The position numbers and the translations under genes were made by a program. A DNA stretch of 64,000 bases from Sebaldella sp. S0638 (GTDB lineage: Bacteria; Fusobacteriota; Fusobacteriia; Fusobacteriales; Leptotrichiaceae): the NCBI RefSeq assembly GCF_024158605.1, contig NZ_JAMZGM010000009.1:1-64000 (forward strand). The letters run 5' to 3'. Positions 11,215 through 19,753 of this stretch are shown here, piece after piece; positions within the stretch are counted from its first letter, which is position 1; the number at the start of each line of letters is the position of its first letter. Below the pieces are notes generated by a model that was given only the letters and a program-made list of their open reading frames with translations, was not told the DNA's origin and did no database searches.

Positions 11215-11253
11215 ATTATACTTCATTTTTCAAAGACTTTTTTGTACAAAAAA
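11215..11253 (-). promoter_or_regulatory. enolase promoter with a palindrome at the -35 position
   Basis: A TATAAT -10 (complement of 11215-11220) lies 44 bases before the enolase start codon. No -35 consensus is present; the expected place is taken by a perfect 16-bp palindrome, six T, GTAC, six A (11238-11253), which may be a regulator site. Confidence 0.5.
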
Positions 11254-11367
11254 CTTATTTAATATGACGTTATTCCTAATCAAAAACAAATATAAGAATA
11301 ATTCTGTTTTTAATTTTATGCTGCAGTGACCGAATGATGTCACAAAATAATTTTGTTTTTTAAAATA

Positions 11368-11395
11368 CCTGCTTTCCCGTTAATGGAAAAGCAGG
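11368..11395 (-). terminator. terminator of the parvulin gene
   Basis: Stem CCTGCTTT..CC / GG..AAAGCAGG with a short loop, just after the stop of the parvulin gene and followed on the minus strand by TATTTTAAAA. Confidence 0.75.
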
Positions 11396-11401
11396 CTTGT
11401 T

Positions 11402-13204
11402 TTATAATAATTTATCAAGTTCTTCTGTTGCGTATTTTAATGCCTCTTCATTTCTTATCTGACTCTTTACTTCTTCAAAAGTACGCTTTTTATATGGAAC
11501 TTCATTTGTTTTTACCATTAGGAAGTATCCGCCGTTAAATTCATATTCCAGAATTTCGTTTACTTTTGAAGCAAATAATTTTCTATTAGCTTCTTCTACG
11601 AATCCGATTCCCGGCACTGCAGAATTTTCGTATATTTTCTTAAACACTTCTTTTACTTCATACTTGTATTTATCCTGATCTATAACATCTGTCCAAGTTA
11701 CTTTCTTCTCGTCAAGTTCTTTTTTCAGACCCTGAAGTCTGCCTATAAGGTCTGTTCTTGAAGCTTCCGACGGTTTTGGAAGTAACAGGATGTGACTTAC
11801 TTTCTTTTTATCAGCATTAGCCGGGTCTACATCTTCCACATAGATAAGGTGCGATCCGAATTCTGTCTGAACCGGTCCTATAATTTGCCCTTTTTGTGCT
11901 GTTTTTATTGCTTCCAGAAATTCCGGAACAAAGTTAGTGCTAGAATCAACCCATCCGAGTTCTCCGCCCTGATCTTTACTTCCCGGATCTTCACTTACTT
12001 TTTTTGCTGTTTCTGCAAAATTCTCAGGTGTAAGGGTTTTCTTTAAGTCCTCAGCTTTTTTCTTTGTAGCTTCCTTATCTGCTTCTGTAGGATCAAAGAA
12101 ACTTCCTACCACATATCCGCCTACACTGTGTCTTATATCATATTTCCCCGGATCTGTATCATATATTTTCTTTAAGTCTGCATCAGACGGATTATATGAA
12201 CTTACCAGATATACAAAATATCTTTTCCCTAAATCTCTAAGCTCGTCTACACCTACAAAGTCAGGTGATGCCTTAAGCCCTTTTTCCTTAGCTGCTTTAC
12301 CTACAGCTACAAGATTATCAAGGTCTTTTTGTATACTTTCACGCACTTTGGCAACAAGCTCTTCATTGTACTCTGTTCCCGCTGAAACTACCATCATCAG
12401 GATTCTTGTGTACATCAGACCTTCTTTGAATGAATACCCGTCTTTTTCCGCTACGGGTTTTACCGTTTCTTCATATAGTTTCTTTATTTCATCATCTTTA
12501 AATACTATTTTTGCTTTTTCTCTCTGTTTTTCTATTAATGAATTTCTTATCAGATCAGAATATTCTTTTGCCACATAATCCTCTAATGTTGGTTTTACCT
12601 GTTCAAAAGTCTGATCCTGAAAATCTGTATATCTGTACATTTCATAATATTTTTTCAGATCTTCGTCAGAAAGCTTGTGTGCTTTTTGCTGTGATTCAAG
12701 AACTCTAGTCACTTCTATACTTTCCTTGATCATTCTTTTCAGCTCTTTTTCATTGGCAATTCCCATTGACTGCAGGTAGTTAAGGAAACTTTCCCCATTA
12801 GGCATTCCTGCTTTTATCTCATTTACTTTATCATTAATTTCTTTATCGCTTGCTTTTATTTTTAAATCTTCAGCGCTGCTCGCCAACAGGGCATTTGACA
12901 CTAATTCTCCTAATATTACTTTTTTGACTATATCATCAGGTACTTCACTCTTATCTTCTATACCTTGCTGTGCTTTCATTGATTTTATCTGCATTACTTT
13001 ATTCTTTACCCCGAGTACGCCACGTTCCAGATCCAGTCTATATATCTTATGGCCGTTCACTTCTGCAATGACTTCATTATTCTTCTGAATATTTTTGCCT
13101 GCTCTGATACTCTCGCCGATTTTCAAGAAAATCGGTACAAGCATCGCTGCAATGAATAAAACAGACAGTGGTACCATCAGCTTTTTAAATTTTCTAAGTG
13201 CCAT
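11402..13204 (-). CDS. membrane-anchored parvulin-type peptidyl-prolyl isomerase (PpiD/SurA-like)
   Basis: Periplasmic foldase. A single N-terminal anchor (about residues 9-28) is followed by a SurA/PpiD-type N-terminal chaperone region rich in charged helices, then a parvulin domain (about 353-458) with the family motifs DPGSKDQGGELGWV and GPVQTEFGSHLIYV. A second, partial parvulin-like segment begins with KKVSHILLL at about 463. The total of 600 aa and the anchor resemble PpiD more than the soluble SurA. Binding site AGGAGGAAAA. It has its own promoter and terminator and so appears to be a single-gene unit. Confidence 0.85.
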   Translation of the reverse strand: MALRKFKKLMVPLSVLFIAAMLVPIFLKIGESIRAGKNIQKNNEVIAEVNGHKIYRLDLERGVLGVKNKVMQIKSMKAQQGIEDKSEVPDDIVKKVILGELVSNALLASSAEDLKIKASDKEINDKVNEIKAGMPNGESFLNYLQSMGIANEKELKRMIKESIEVTRVLESQQKAHKLSDEDLKKYYEMYRYTDFQDQTFEQVKPTLEDYVAKEYSDLIRNSLIEKQREKAKIVFKDDEIKKLYEETVKPVAEKDGYSFKEGLMYTRILMMVVSAGTEYNEELVAKVRESIQKDLDNLVAVGKAAKEKGLKASPDFVGVDELRDLGKRYFVYLVSSYNPSDADLKKIYDTDPGKYDIRHSVGGYVVGSFFDPTEADKEATKKKAEDLKKTLTPENFAETAKKVSEDPGSKDQGGELGWVDSSTNFVPEFLEAIKTAQKGQIIGPVQTEFGSHLIYVEDVDPANADKKKVSHILLLPKPSEASRTDLIGRLQGLKKELDEKKVTWTDVIDQDKYKYEVKEVFKKIYENSAVPGIGFVEEANRKLFASKVNEILEYEFNGGYFLMVKTNEVPYKKRTFEEVKSQIRNEEALKYATEELDKLL

Positions 13205-13235
13205 TTTTCCTCCTATTTTTGATTAACTTCTTACA

Positions 13236-13264
13236 ATTATACCAATTTATTGCATTTCTTTCAA
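13236..13264 (-). promoter_or_regulatory. promoter of the parvulin gene
   Basis: On the minus strand TTGAAA, 17 bases, TATAAT, with an extended -10 (TGG before TATAAT). It lies 32 bases upstream of the start codon. Confidence 0.75.
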
Positions 13265-13272
13265 GAAAAAAA

Positions 13273-13290
13273 GCCACGATTTCTCGTGGC
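13273..13290 (-). terminator. terminator of the perR-ferritin-rubredoxin operon
   Basis: GCCACGA-TTTC-TCGTGGC stem-loop followed on the minus strand by seven T. It begins 12 bases after the rubredoxin stop codon. Confidence 0.88.
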
Positions 13291-13301
13291 CTTTATTTTA
13301 T

Positions 13302-13463
13302 TTAGTCTAAAGCTTCAAATTGATCTTTTCCTACAGCACATAAAGGACATACCCAGTCTTCCGGTAAATCTTCAAATGCTGTCCCTGGAGCTATACCGCT
13401 GTCAGGATCTCCTATTTCAGGATCGTAAACATATCCACATACTAAACAAACCCATTTTTTCAT
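13302..13463 (-). CDS. rubredoxin
   Basis: Small one-iron electron carrier. The 53-residue frame gives a full rubredoxin: iron ligands Cys6 and Cys9 in CLVC and Cys39 and Cys42 in CPLC, with the family core [20 protein letters not shown] between them. Binding site AGGAGGAAAAG. It is third in the perR-ferritin-rubredoxin operon, 45 bases after ferritin. In anaerobes rubredoxin feeds electrons to peroxide- and superoxide-reducing enzymes, which agrees with control by a PerR-type regulator. Confidence 0.95.
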   Translation of the reverse strand: MKKWVCLVCGYVYDPEIGDPDSGIAPGTAFEDLPEDWVCPLCAVGKDQFEALD

Positions 13464-13508
13464 ATTTTCTTTTCCTCCTGTATTTTTTAAGTATTTTATT
13501 TATTGATT

Positions 13509-14000
13509 TTAGCTTCTTGCACCTAATTCTTTGTCAAGCAGATACATTGACGCACTGTTTGTAACACCTAATAATTTTATTTTATCAATTATTTCAGTTA
13601 CGTTTTCTTCTTCTTCTATCTGTTCTGTTACGAACCATTGAAGAAATATTTCCGTAGCATAGTCATTTTCTTTTCTTGCCAGTGCATAAATTTTATCTAT
13701 AGATTTTGTTACTGCCTGCTCATGAGCAAGAGAATCCTTGAATACTTCCTCTGCATTTTTCCAAGAAGACTTAGGAGCCTCAATAGCTGCCAGTGTAACA
13801 GTTCCGCCTTTTGAAAATATATAGTCATATATTTTTCTGGCATGTTCCTGCTCTTCCTGTGTCTGAAGATCCATCCATTTTGCAAAGCCCTTAAAGTTCG
13901 TGCCTTCAAAATAAGCCGCCATTGACTGATATATATAAGCTGACTGTAACTCCATATTTAGCTGTTCATTCAGAGCTTTCTCTAATTTTTTATTTAACAT
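13509..14000 (-). CDS. ftn: ferritin
   Basis: Non-haem iron-storage protein that oxidises and sequesters Fe(II). The 163-residue four-helix protein has ferroxidase ligands Glu17 (NMELQSAY), Glu50 and His53 (EEQEHA) and the second-half Glu/Gln residues (FLQWFVTEQIEEE). An upstream in-frame GTG exists, but it overlaps the GAGGGTG binding site; the ATG at 14000 is six bases after that site. It lies 12 bases after perR, so iron sequestration is coupled to peroxide sensing. Confidence 0.95.
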   Translation of the reverse strand: MLNKKLEKALNEQLNMELQSAYIYQSMAAYFEGTNFKGFAKWMDLQTQEEQEHARKIYDYIFSKGGTVTLAAIEAPKSSWKNAEEVFKDSLAHEQAVTKSIDKIYALARKENDYATEIFLQWFVTEQIEEEENVTEIIDKIKLLGVTNSASMYLLDKELGARS

Positions 14001-14012
14001 TTTGATCACCCT

Positions 14013-14429
14013 CTATTTCATTTTTTTATTACATTCTTCACAGATTCCACGTAAATAAAAATGTGTCTCGGTTATTTCTATATTTCCAAGATTTCTTAAT
14101 TCTAACTTTGATAAATCTATATCAAAATCTTCTATTTTTCCGCATACTTTACACTTAAAGTGACCATGCGGTTCCACCTCGGCATCATACCTGGCTTCAT
14201 GGTCTTCTATTATTATAACATTGGCGACTTCATTGTCTACAAATAAATTTAATGTATTGTATACTGTTGTTTTCGATAGTGTCGGGATCTGACTCATCAG
14301 ATCTTTATAAATTATATCCACTGTTGGATGTTCGTAGTTGTTTAACAGATATTCATATATTTTGATTCTTTGTAATGAAGGCTTTATTCCGTGTGCTTTT
14401 AAATGCTCTGCAATATTTTCTACATGCAT
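14013..14429 (-). CDS. perR: Fur-family peroxide regulator (PerR type)
   Basis: DNA-binding metalloregulator of the oxidative-stress response. The 138-residue protein has the Fur winged helix (TLSKTTVYNTL recognition helix, about 50-60) and a structural zinc site from Cys93/Cys96 and Cys130/Cys133. The sensing ligands of B. subtilis PerR (His37, Asp85, His91, His93, Asp104) correspond here to His34, Asp82, His88, His90 and Asp101, all shifted by exactly three; the Asp in the last position favours PerR over Fur. Binding site GGAGGTGAAGACGA. It heads an operon with ferritin and rubredoxin. Confidence 0.88.
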   Translation of the reverse strand: MHVENIAEHLKAHGIKPSLQRIKIYEYLLNNYEHPTVDIIYKDLMSQIPTLSKTTVYNTLNLFVDNEVANVIIIEDHEARYDAEVEPHGHFKCKVCGKIEDFDIDLSKLELRNLGNIEITETHFYLRGICEECNKKMK

Positions 14430-14564
14430 TCGTCTTCACCTCCTTGTTTTTTTTGCTGACTTCTAAAAGTATCTGTATCTGCAAAACCTGCAATAATCCA
14501 TTTCTTGACCGACTGATCTAATTTATAGACTGGATTTAGTATTCATAGCAATACTTTTGAATTC

Positions 14565-14609
14565 ATTACAATTTTATAATAGAAAATTGAGAATGTCAAC
14601 TATTATAAA
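14565..14609 (-). promoter_or_regulatory. perR operon promoter with inverted-repeat operator
   Basis: On the minus strand TTGACA (complement of 14594-14599), 17 bases, TAAAAT (complement of 14571-14576). A perfect 10-bp inverted repeat, TTTATAATAG (14573-14582) and CTATTATAAA (14600-14609), brackets the promoter with a 17-base gap. A 16-bp near-palindrome at 14565-14580 covers the -10. The AT-rich TTATAAT half-sites resemble PerR boxes, so autoregulation is plausible. The 5' leader to the start codon is about 135 bases, and I see no other feature in it. Confidence 0.6.
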
Positions 14610-14820
14610 TACTTTTGTTATCAAAGTAATGCGTTTTTTCTGATCAAACTGCATATTTTTCCAGATTTTGGCTTTTCAAATTTATTTTCATAACATAAAA
14701 ATATCTTTTCTATTTTTAATTTTCAGGCGGCAGATATATAAATCCTTAATTTTCACGGCATTATGTAGACATAAAAATACACTTATTTATACTTTATAAC
14801 GTTTGATTGTAGATTTTTTA

Positions 14821-14849
14821 TTGATTATTTTCTGTAAATATTGTAAAAT
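14821..14849 (+). promoter_or_regulatory. promoter of the DUF3298 protein gene
   Basis: TTGATT, 17 bases, TAAAAT. It lies 62 bases before the start codon. The DNA between this and the perR promoter (14610-14820) is AT-rich and shows no other recognisable feature. Confidence 0.55.
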
Positions 14850-14911
14850 ATCTCTAGTACGTTAGTTACTTAAAAATATTGTGTTTTAAAAATTTATGAG
14901 GTGATAAATAT

Positions 14912-15550
14912 ATGAAGAAACTTTTGATTTTGGGTATGATGCTTTCAGTTTTCATGCTTACTGTAGGTGCAGAAAAATTTTCATTTAAGGATTATGATCC
15001 TAAATCTCCGTCTGTTATCAAAGTAAGAGATTCTATCAGTAAACTAAATGGAAACAGTATTGATTTTCCCAGAATAAGTGCAAAAAATCCTAAAGCAACA
15101 AAGTCTATCCAAAAATCAATGGATAAATTCGTAAAGAAAATGACTGGTGATAAAAACGGAAAATATTACGTTACATATGACATCACTACTAATAACAGCA
15201 AACTTGTAAGCGTTCTTTTTACAGTAGACAGAACAGATCTTAAGGATAAAACAACTGAGACTTATTACAGCGCACTTACTTTTGATCCTGTAACAGGTAA
15301 AGAATTAAAACTTGGAGACCTTCTTGTAAGCGGATATGAAAAATCTCTTGGTACGGTTTTCGGTGATAAAGTAGTTCAATTAAGTGTTCCTGTGAACGCA
15401 TCTTTTGATGGTCCTGCTAAAAAACAGGAATTCTATGTACAGAATACAGGAATCGTGTTTTTCTTTGAACCATACAAATACACTGATTTCGCAGATGGTC
15501 AGGTTTTTTTACCTTTTGAATTAGCTGATTTAAGAGGACTTTTAAGATAA
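14912..15550 (+). CDS. secreted DUF3298/RsiV-like protein
   Basis: Exported 212-residue protein of unknown role. It has a signal peptide (about 1-20, ending near VGAEK). The rest follows the DUF4163-DUF3298 pattern seen in RsiV and PdaC: DYDPKSPSVIKVRD... at the N-terminal side, YYSALTFDPVTGKELKLGDLL in the middle and FFFEPYKYTDFADGQVFLPF near the end. It lacks the membrane anchor and sigma-binding region of RsiV, so it is not an anti-sigma factor. Binding site GAGGTGATAAA. It is transcribed alone: own promoter, terminator directly after. Confidence 0.7.
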   Translation: MKKLLILGMMLSVFMLTVGAEKFSFKDYDPKSPSVIKVRDSISKLNGNSIDFPRISAKNPKATKSIQKSMDKFVKKMTGDKNGKYYVTYDITTNNSKLVSVLFTVDRTDLKDKTTETYYSALTFDPVTGKELKLGDLLVSGYEKSLGTVFGDKVVQLSVPVNASFDGPAKKQEFYVQNTGIVFFFEPYKYTDFADGQVFLPFELADLRGLLR

Positions 15551-15562
15551 ATTATATATTCA

Positions 15563-15585
15563 GGGGCTTCTTAGCTCCTTTTTTT
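15563..15585 (+). terminator. terminator between DUF3298 gene and recJ
   Basis: GGGGCT-TCTT-AGCTCC stem-loop (one G-U pair) followed by seven T. Confidence 0.8.
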
Positions 15586-15598
15586 ATAGGGGGAATTC

Positions 15599-18193
15599 AT
15601 GAAAAATACTAAATGGAATTTTAAAAAAATAAACAATGCTGAAATTGCTAAAAATAACGAGCTGCCTTTGGATAAGGATATTTTAAGTATCCTCTATTCC
15701 AGAAATATCTCAAATAAAAAAGATATCATCGAATTTTTGAATCCCAGTCTTTCTAACATTCAGGATCATTATCTGCTGAAAGATCTGAAAAAAGCCGTTG
15801 ATATTATTTCTAATGCAATGAAAAACAATAAAAACATCTGGATTTACGGAGATTACGATGTAGACGGAATCACATCCACTTCTTTACTTTATCTTACTTT
15901 CAAGAAACTGGGATATGACAGCATTAATTACTATATTCCCATACGTGATGAAGGCTACGGTCTGAATAAAAACGCCATTGAACAGATAAAGAATTCCGGC
16001 GGAGATCTTATTATCACAGTGGATTGCGGGATTACTTCATTTGAAGAAATAGATTTTGCCAATTCTCTTAAGCTTCCTGTTATTATTACAGATCACCATG
16101 AGATAAATAAGAAACTCCCGAAAGCCAGCGCCATAGTTAATCCAAAGAGAGAAGACAATGAATTTTCTTTCAAATTTCTTGCCGGTGTGGGAACTGCATT
16201 TCTTCTTGCCGCAGGATTATTTGAAGAAGCAGGGCGTAAAGACGAAGTCTACGGTTTTCTTGATCTTGTTGCTGTAGGAACTGTAGCCGACATTGTTCCG
16301 CTGGTTCAGGAAAATCGTATTTTTGTGAAATTTGGTCTTGAGCAGCTTCTTCATACAGAAATCACCGGCTTAAAATATCTGTGTTCCCTTATTTTTGATC
16401 CCGAAAAAAAAGAATTTACCACTTATGATATAGGCTTTATTCTTGCCCCTGTTTTTAATGCCGCAGGAAGACTAAAAGATGCAAAAATGGTGGTAAAACT
16501 TCTTACCACTGAAAACAAAAGGGAAATCGAGATTATATCAAAGGAACTTATCTCCAAAAATAATGAAAGAAAAGTCTTACAGGAAAAAATCATTGCAGAT
16601 GTAGAAGAAAATATACAAAAAAATTCGCTTAATGAAAATTATGTAATTGTTGATTATTCCCCCGAATATCATCATGGGGTAATTGGTATTGTAGCTTCGA
16701 AAATTATTGATACATACTATAAACCTACTGTTATTATGGAAGTAAAAGAAGATGAAGAGATTGCCGTGGCTTCTGCAAGAAGCATAGAAGGCTTTAACCT
16801 TATAGAAGCTCTCCAGACTATGCCTGAACTCTTTTTGAAGTTCGGAGGACATGCCGGTGCCGCAGGATTTACAATCCCTGTGAAAAATATCAAGTCCTTT
16901 GTAAAGAAAATAAATGATTATGCAAAGAAAAAACTTGATGAAAATGACTTTGTTAAATTAATAAATATTGATAAAGAGATCCCTATACAGAAAGTTTCCT
17001 ATGAATTTTACCAGATTATAGACCTGCTGAAACCTTTCGGCTTCGGGAATCCTAATCCTACCTTTGCAGTAAAAAATATTATACTCGAAAATATCAAGCA
17101 TATCGGCCAGAATAAAAACCACCTTATGTTTGACATAAAAAAGAACGGATTTACTTCAAGAAATGCTGTATGGTTCGGTGCAGGGGATAATTTTAAGGAT
17201 CTGAACCAGAATATTTTCTATGATCTTGCCTTTAAGCTGAAAGTGGAAGATTATATGGGAAAATCTTATACCAAAGTTTATGTTGACGATATAAAAAATT
17301 CCGAATTAAATAATGACCGTTATTCTTATTTTTATTCTTTGTATAATACTGTTTTCCCTCTAAAGTCGATATTTTATACAAATATTGAACTCAATCCGGA
17401 TATTCCCCTTACTCCAAAAATGGACTTTGAACAGATTTCTCTTTTTCAGGGCAGTAAATTCGTGGGGAGACTTGACTATAATATCTCAAACATGCTGACT
17501 CAGCTTATAAAATTTTATAATTATACTTTTAAGATACAGATAGAAGGAATTCAAAAAACAGATATTCATTATACAGTTGATATTTTAATCAAAAGGAATT
17601 ATGACTTTTTATCATATGCCTATAATGAAAAAAGGCTTTTTATAGACATCAAAAATTTTATTCTGGGTAATATGGAATATGACAGCTTCACTAAAACAGT
17701 CCTTGCAGCTTTTTTCAAAAGCGAGAAAAATCTTATTATCCCAAATGATAAAACATACAATTTCAAAAATGCTTTTTTGACTTTCGGTATATATTTTATG
17801 AAAAAAAACAATCTGAAATCACAGATTGTTACTTCGAGTAAAAGTCTTCAGTTTTCTGATACTTTTCTCCGGAATTACTATGATGTGAATAAGGATTATC
17901 AGGAAGGTTATCCTTTTACGGTATTTTTTAATACTGTACCGGAAACAGAAATCAATGAGAGAAATATTGTTATTTCTGATAACTACGAAAATGAAAATTA
18001 TGAAAAAATAGATTTTGAATTTATTATACCGGAAAATGTAATTATAAAAACACCGAAAGAAATAATGAAACTGGAAAATGAAAAAAATATATTTTTCGAA
18101 TTTATTCCGCTGAAAGAAAAACTAAAAATAAAAAAATTACTTGAAAACGGCGAGAAAATATATTCTGATAAAAGTATTTACGAAATTCTGTAA
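15599..18193 (+). CDS. recJ: single-stranded-DNA exonuclease RecJ
   Basis: 5'-3' ssDNA exonuclease for recombination and repair. Catalytic DHH-family motifs are intact: GDYDVDG (about 84-90), the DHH motif in ITDHHE (about 164) and GGHAGAAGF of the DHHA1 domain (about 416). An OB-fold follows (about 460-570). At 864 aa it is longer than typical RecJ (about 560-800); the roughly 290-residue C-terminal part is asparagine/lysine-rich and matches nothing I recognise. The start has only a GGGGGAATTC site. It lies 14 bases after the preceding terminator, so its promoter is not clear. Confidence 0.93.
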   Translation: MKNTKWNFKKINNAEIAKNNELPLDKDILSILYSRNISNKKDIIEFLNPSLSNIQDHYLLKDLKKAVDIISNAMKNNKNIWIYGDYDVDGITSTSLLYLTFKKLGYDSINYYIPIRDEGYGLNKNAIEQIKNSGGDLIITVDCGITSFEEIDFANSLKLPVIITDHHEINKKLPKASAIVNPKREDNEFSFKFLAGVGTAFLLAAGLFEEAGRKDEVYGFLDLVAVGTVADIVPLVQENRIFVKFGLEQLLHTEITGLKYLCSLIFDPEKKEFTTYDIGFILAPVFNAAGRLKDAKMVVKLLTTENKREIEIISKELISKNNERKVLQEKIIADVEENIQKNSLNENYVIVDYSPEYHHGVIGIVASKIIDTYYKPTVIMEVKEDEEIAVASARSIEGFNLIEALQTMPELFLKFGGHAGAAGFTIPVKNIKSFVKKINDYAKKKLDENDFVKLINIDKEIPIQKVSYEFYQIIDLLKPFGFGNPNPTFAVKNIILENIKHIGQNKNHLMFDIKKNGFTSRNAVWFGAGDNFKDLNQNIFYDLAFKLKVEDYMGKSYTKVYVDDIKNSELNNDRYSYFYSLYNTVFPLKSIFYTNIELNPDIPLTPKMDFEQISLFQGSKFVGRLDYNISNMLTQLIKFYNYTFKIQIEGIQKTDIHYTVDILIKRNYDFLSYAYNEKRLFIDIKNFILGNMEYDSFTKTVLAAFFKSEKNLIIPNDKTYNFKNAFLTFGIYFMKKNNLKSQIVTSSKSLQFSDTFLRNYYDVNKDYQEGYPFTVFFNTVPETEINERNIVISDNYENENYEKIDFEFIIPENVIIKTPKEIMKLENEKNIFFEFIPLKEKLKIKKLLENGEKIYSDKSIYEIL

Positions 18194-18207
18194 ATACTGT
18201 GAATATG

Positions 18208-18250
18208 AAAAAACCTGTCCAAATACTAAGGTATTCAGGCAGGTTTTTTC
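18208..18250. terminator. bidirectional terminator between recJ and PTS gene
   Basis: Long hairpin: AAAACCTG..CC pairs with GG.CAGGTTTT, with an inner AATACTAAGGTATT arm. A-run on one side and T-run on the other make it work for convergent recJ (+) and the PTS gene (-). Confidence 0.85.
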
Positions 18251-18308
18251 TTTTATATTTGTTTTGTTGGAAAAATAGTTTATTCTATTCAATTTTATTT
18301 AGAAAATT

Positions 18309-19691
18309 CTATTTTCTTTTGAATAGATTCAGTTTAGAATTGTTATCAATCCCCAGAATCAGCGTTAAAACAAAAGCACCTATGACTGCAATAAGAACTC
18401 CTGTTATAATATAGATAAAACTGTCTGCATTGTAAGTAGGAAGCGATAAAATTCCCGGAAGTGCCGCAGCTATACTATATGCGTGAAAAACACTCATATA
18501 CGCCGCTGCTGTTCCTGCTGCAAACAGTGCAGCATAAAACGGTTTTTTATATTTTAGATTATACCCGTACATTGCCGGTTCAGTAATCCCGAAAAGGGCT
18601 GAAAGAGCCGCAGAAAATGCTCCTGATTTCTCTTTTTTATCTTTAATAAGTATAAATGTCGCAAATGCTGCACCGGACTGTGCCAGATTTCCTGCAAGCA
18701 GAGCCGGAATAATAATTGTTTTCCCTGTTTCAGATAATTCCTGAACCATGATAGGGGTAATGGCATAATGCATGCCAAACATAACCAGAACAGGTCGGAA
18801 TGCGCCCAAAAGAAATGCACCGATGAAACCAAACGAGGTGTATAATATTTTTACCCCCTGGGCTATATACATTCCGAGATAAGAGCCGACAGGCCCGATG
18901 AGAATTAATTCGAAAGGCACCATTATAAGAAGAGTAAGCATGGACGTCAAAATAATTTTAAACATTTCGGGAACATGCCTGTCTATAAACCTGTGAACAT
19001 AACTTAAAATCCATACAGATATTATAATAGGTATTACTGTAGATTTATAATTAACATATAGTATAGGCAAGCCTAGAAAATCGAGAAACCTTACTCCTGT
19101 TGACGCTGCTTCTGCTGCTCCGTTCATAATCGTAGGGTACATATAAGCACCGGCTAATGCTACAGAAAGGTAAATACTGGTCTTGAATTTCTGAGCGGCA
19201 CTAACAGCCAGAAAAAAAGGCATAAAGTAAAAGATAAGGTCTCCTGTCATTTTCAGCACAAGAAAAAAACCTGAATCAGGCTGTACCAGCCCGAAAGTAG
19301 ATATTATCGCTGTAAGAGACTGAACCATCCCGCAGCCTACCAATATTGGAAGTACAGGGCTGAAAATACCCGAAATTGTTTCTATCAGCCTGTTTAGTCC
19401 AAATTTCTTTTTTTCCTGAGCAGAATCTGTTTTTCCCTGCTTACCTGTTTCCAGCATTTCTGAAAATTCGGCATATACTCCCGTTACTTTCCCCCCAAGG
19501 ACAACCTGCAGCTGTCCGTTACTCATCTGTGCTTTTATAACACCATCTATTTTCTCAAGTCCGTCTATTGACATCTTTTTTTCATCAGTTAAATTCAGCC
19601 TTAATCTTGTGGCACAATGTGTTGCATTTGAGATGTTTCCGTTTCCCCCGACATTTTTCAAAATTTCTTTTGCTATTTCTTTATTTGTCAT
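18309..19691 (-). CDS. PTS beta-glucoside-type EIIBC component
   Basis: Sugar permease that phosphorylates its substrate on entry. The 460-residue protein starts with a glucose-family EIIB domain (phosphorylated Cys26 in ATHCATRLRL) and continues with an EIIC domain of about ten membrane segments. There is no EIIA domain, so phosphate must come from another EIIA. Upstream in-frame codons exist, but the ATG at 19691 has a GAGGAG binding site and begins the standard EIIB sequence MTNKEIAKEIL. The neighbouring 6-phospho-beta-glucosidase suggests a beta-glucoside such as cellobiose or arbutin. Confidence 0.9.
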   Translation of the reverse strand: MTNKEIAKEILKNVGGNGNISNATHCATRLRLNLTDEKKMSIDGLEKIDGVIKAQMSNGQLQVVLGGKVTGVYAEFSEMLETGKQGKTDSAQEKKKFGLNRLIETISGIFSPVLPILVGCGMVQSLTAIISTFGLVQPDSGFFLVLKMTGDLIFYFMPFFLAVSAAQKFKTSIYLSVALAGAYMYPTIMNGAAEAASTGVRFLDFLGLPILYVNYKSTVIPIIISVWILSYVHRFIDRHVPEMFKIILTSMLTLLIMVPFELILIGPVGSYLGMYIAQGVKILYTSFGFIGAFLLGAFRPVLVMFGMHYAITPIMVQELSETGKTIIIPALLAGNLAQSGAAFATFILIKDKKEKSGAFSAALSALFGITEPAMYGYNLKYKKPFYAALFAAGTAAAYMSVFHAYSIAAALPGILSLPTYNADSFIYIITGVLIAVIGAFVLTLILGIDNNSKLNLFKRK

Positions 19692-19753
19692 ACCTATTTC
19701 TCCTCTCATCACCTTTAATAAAACAGTTTTATGAGTTTTCCCCGAAAAGTCTG

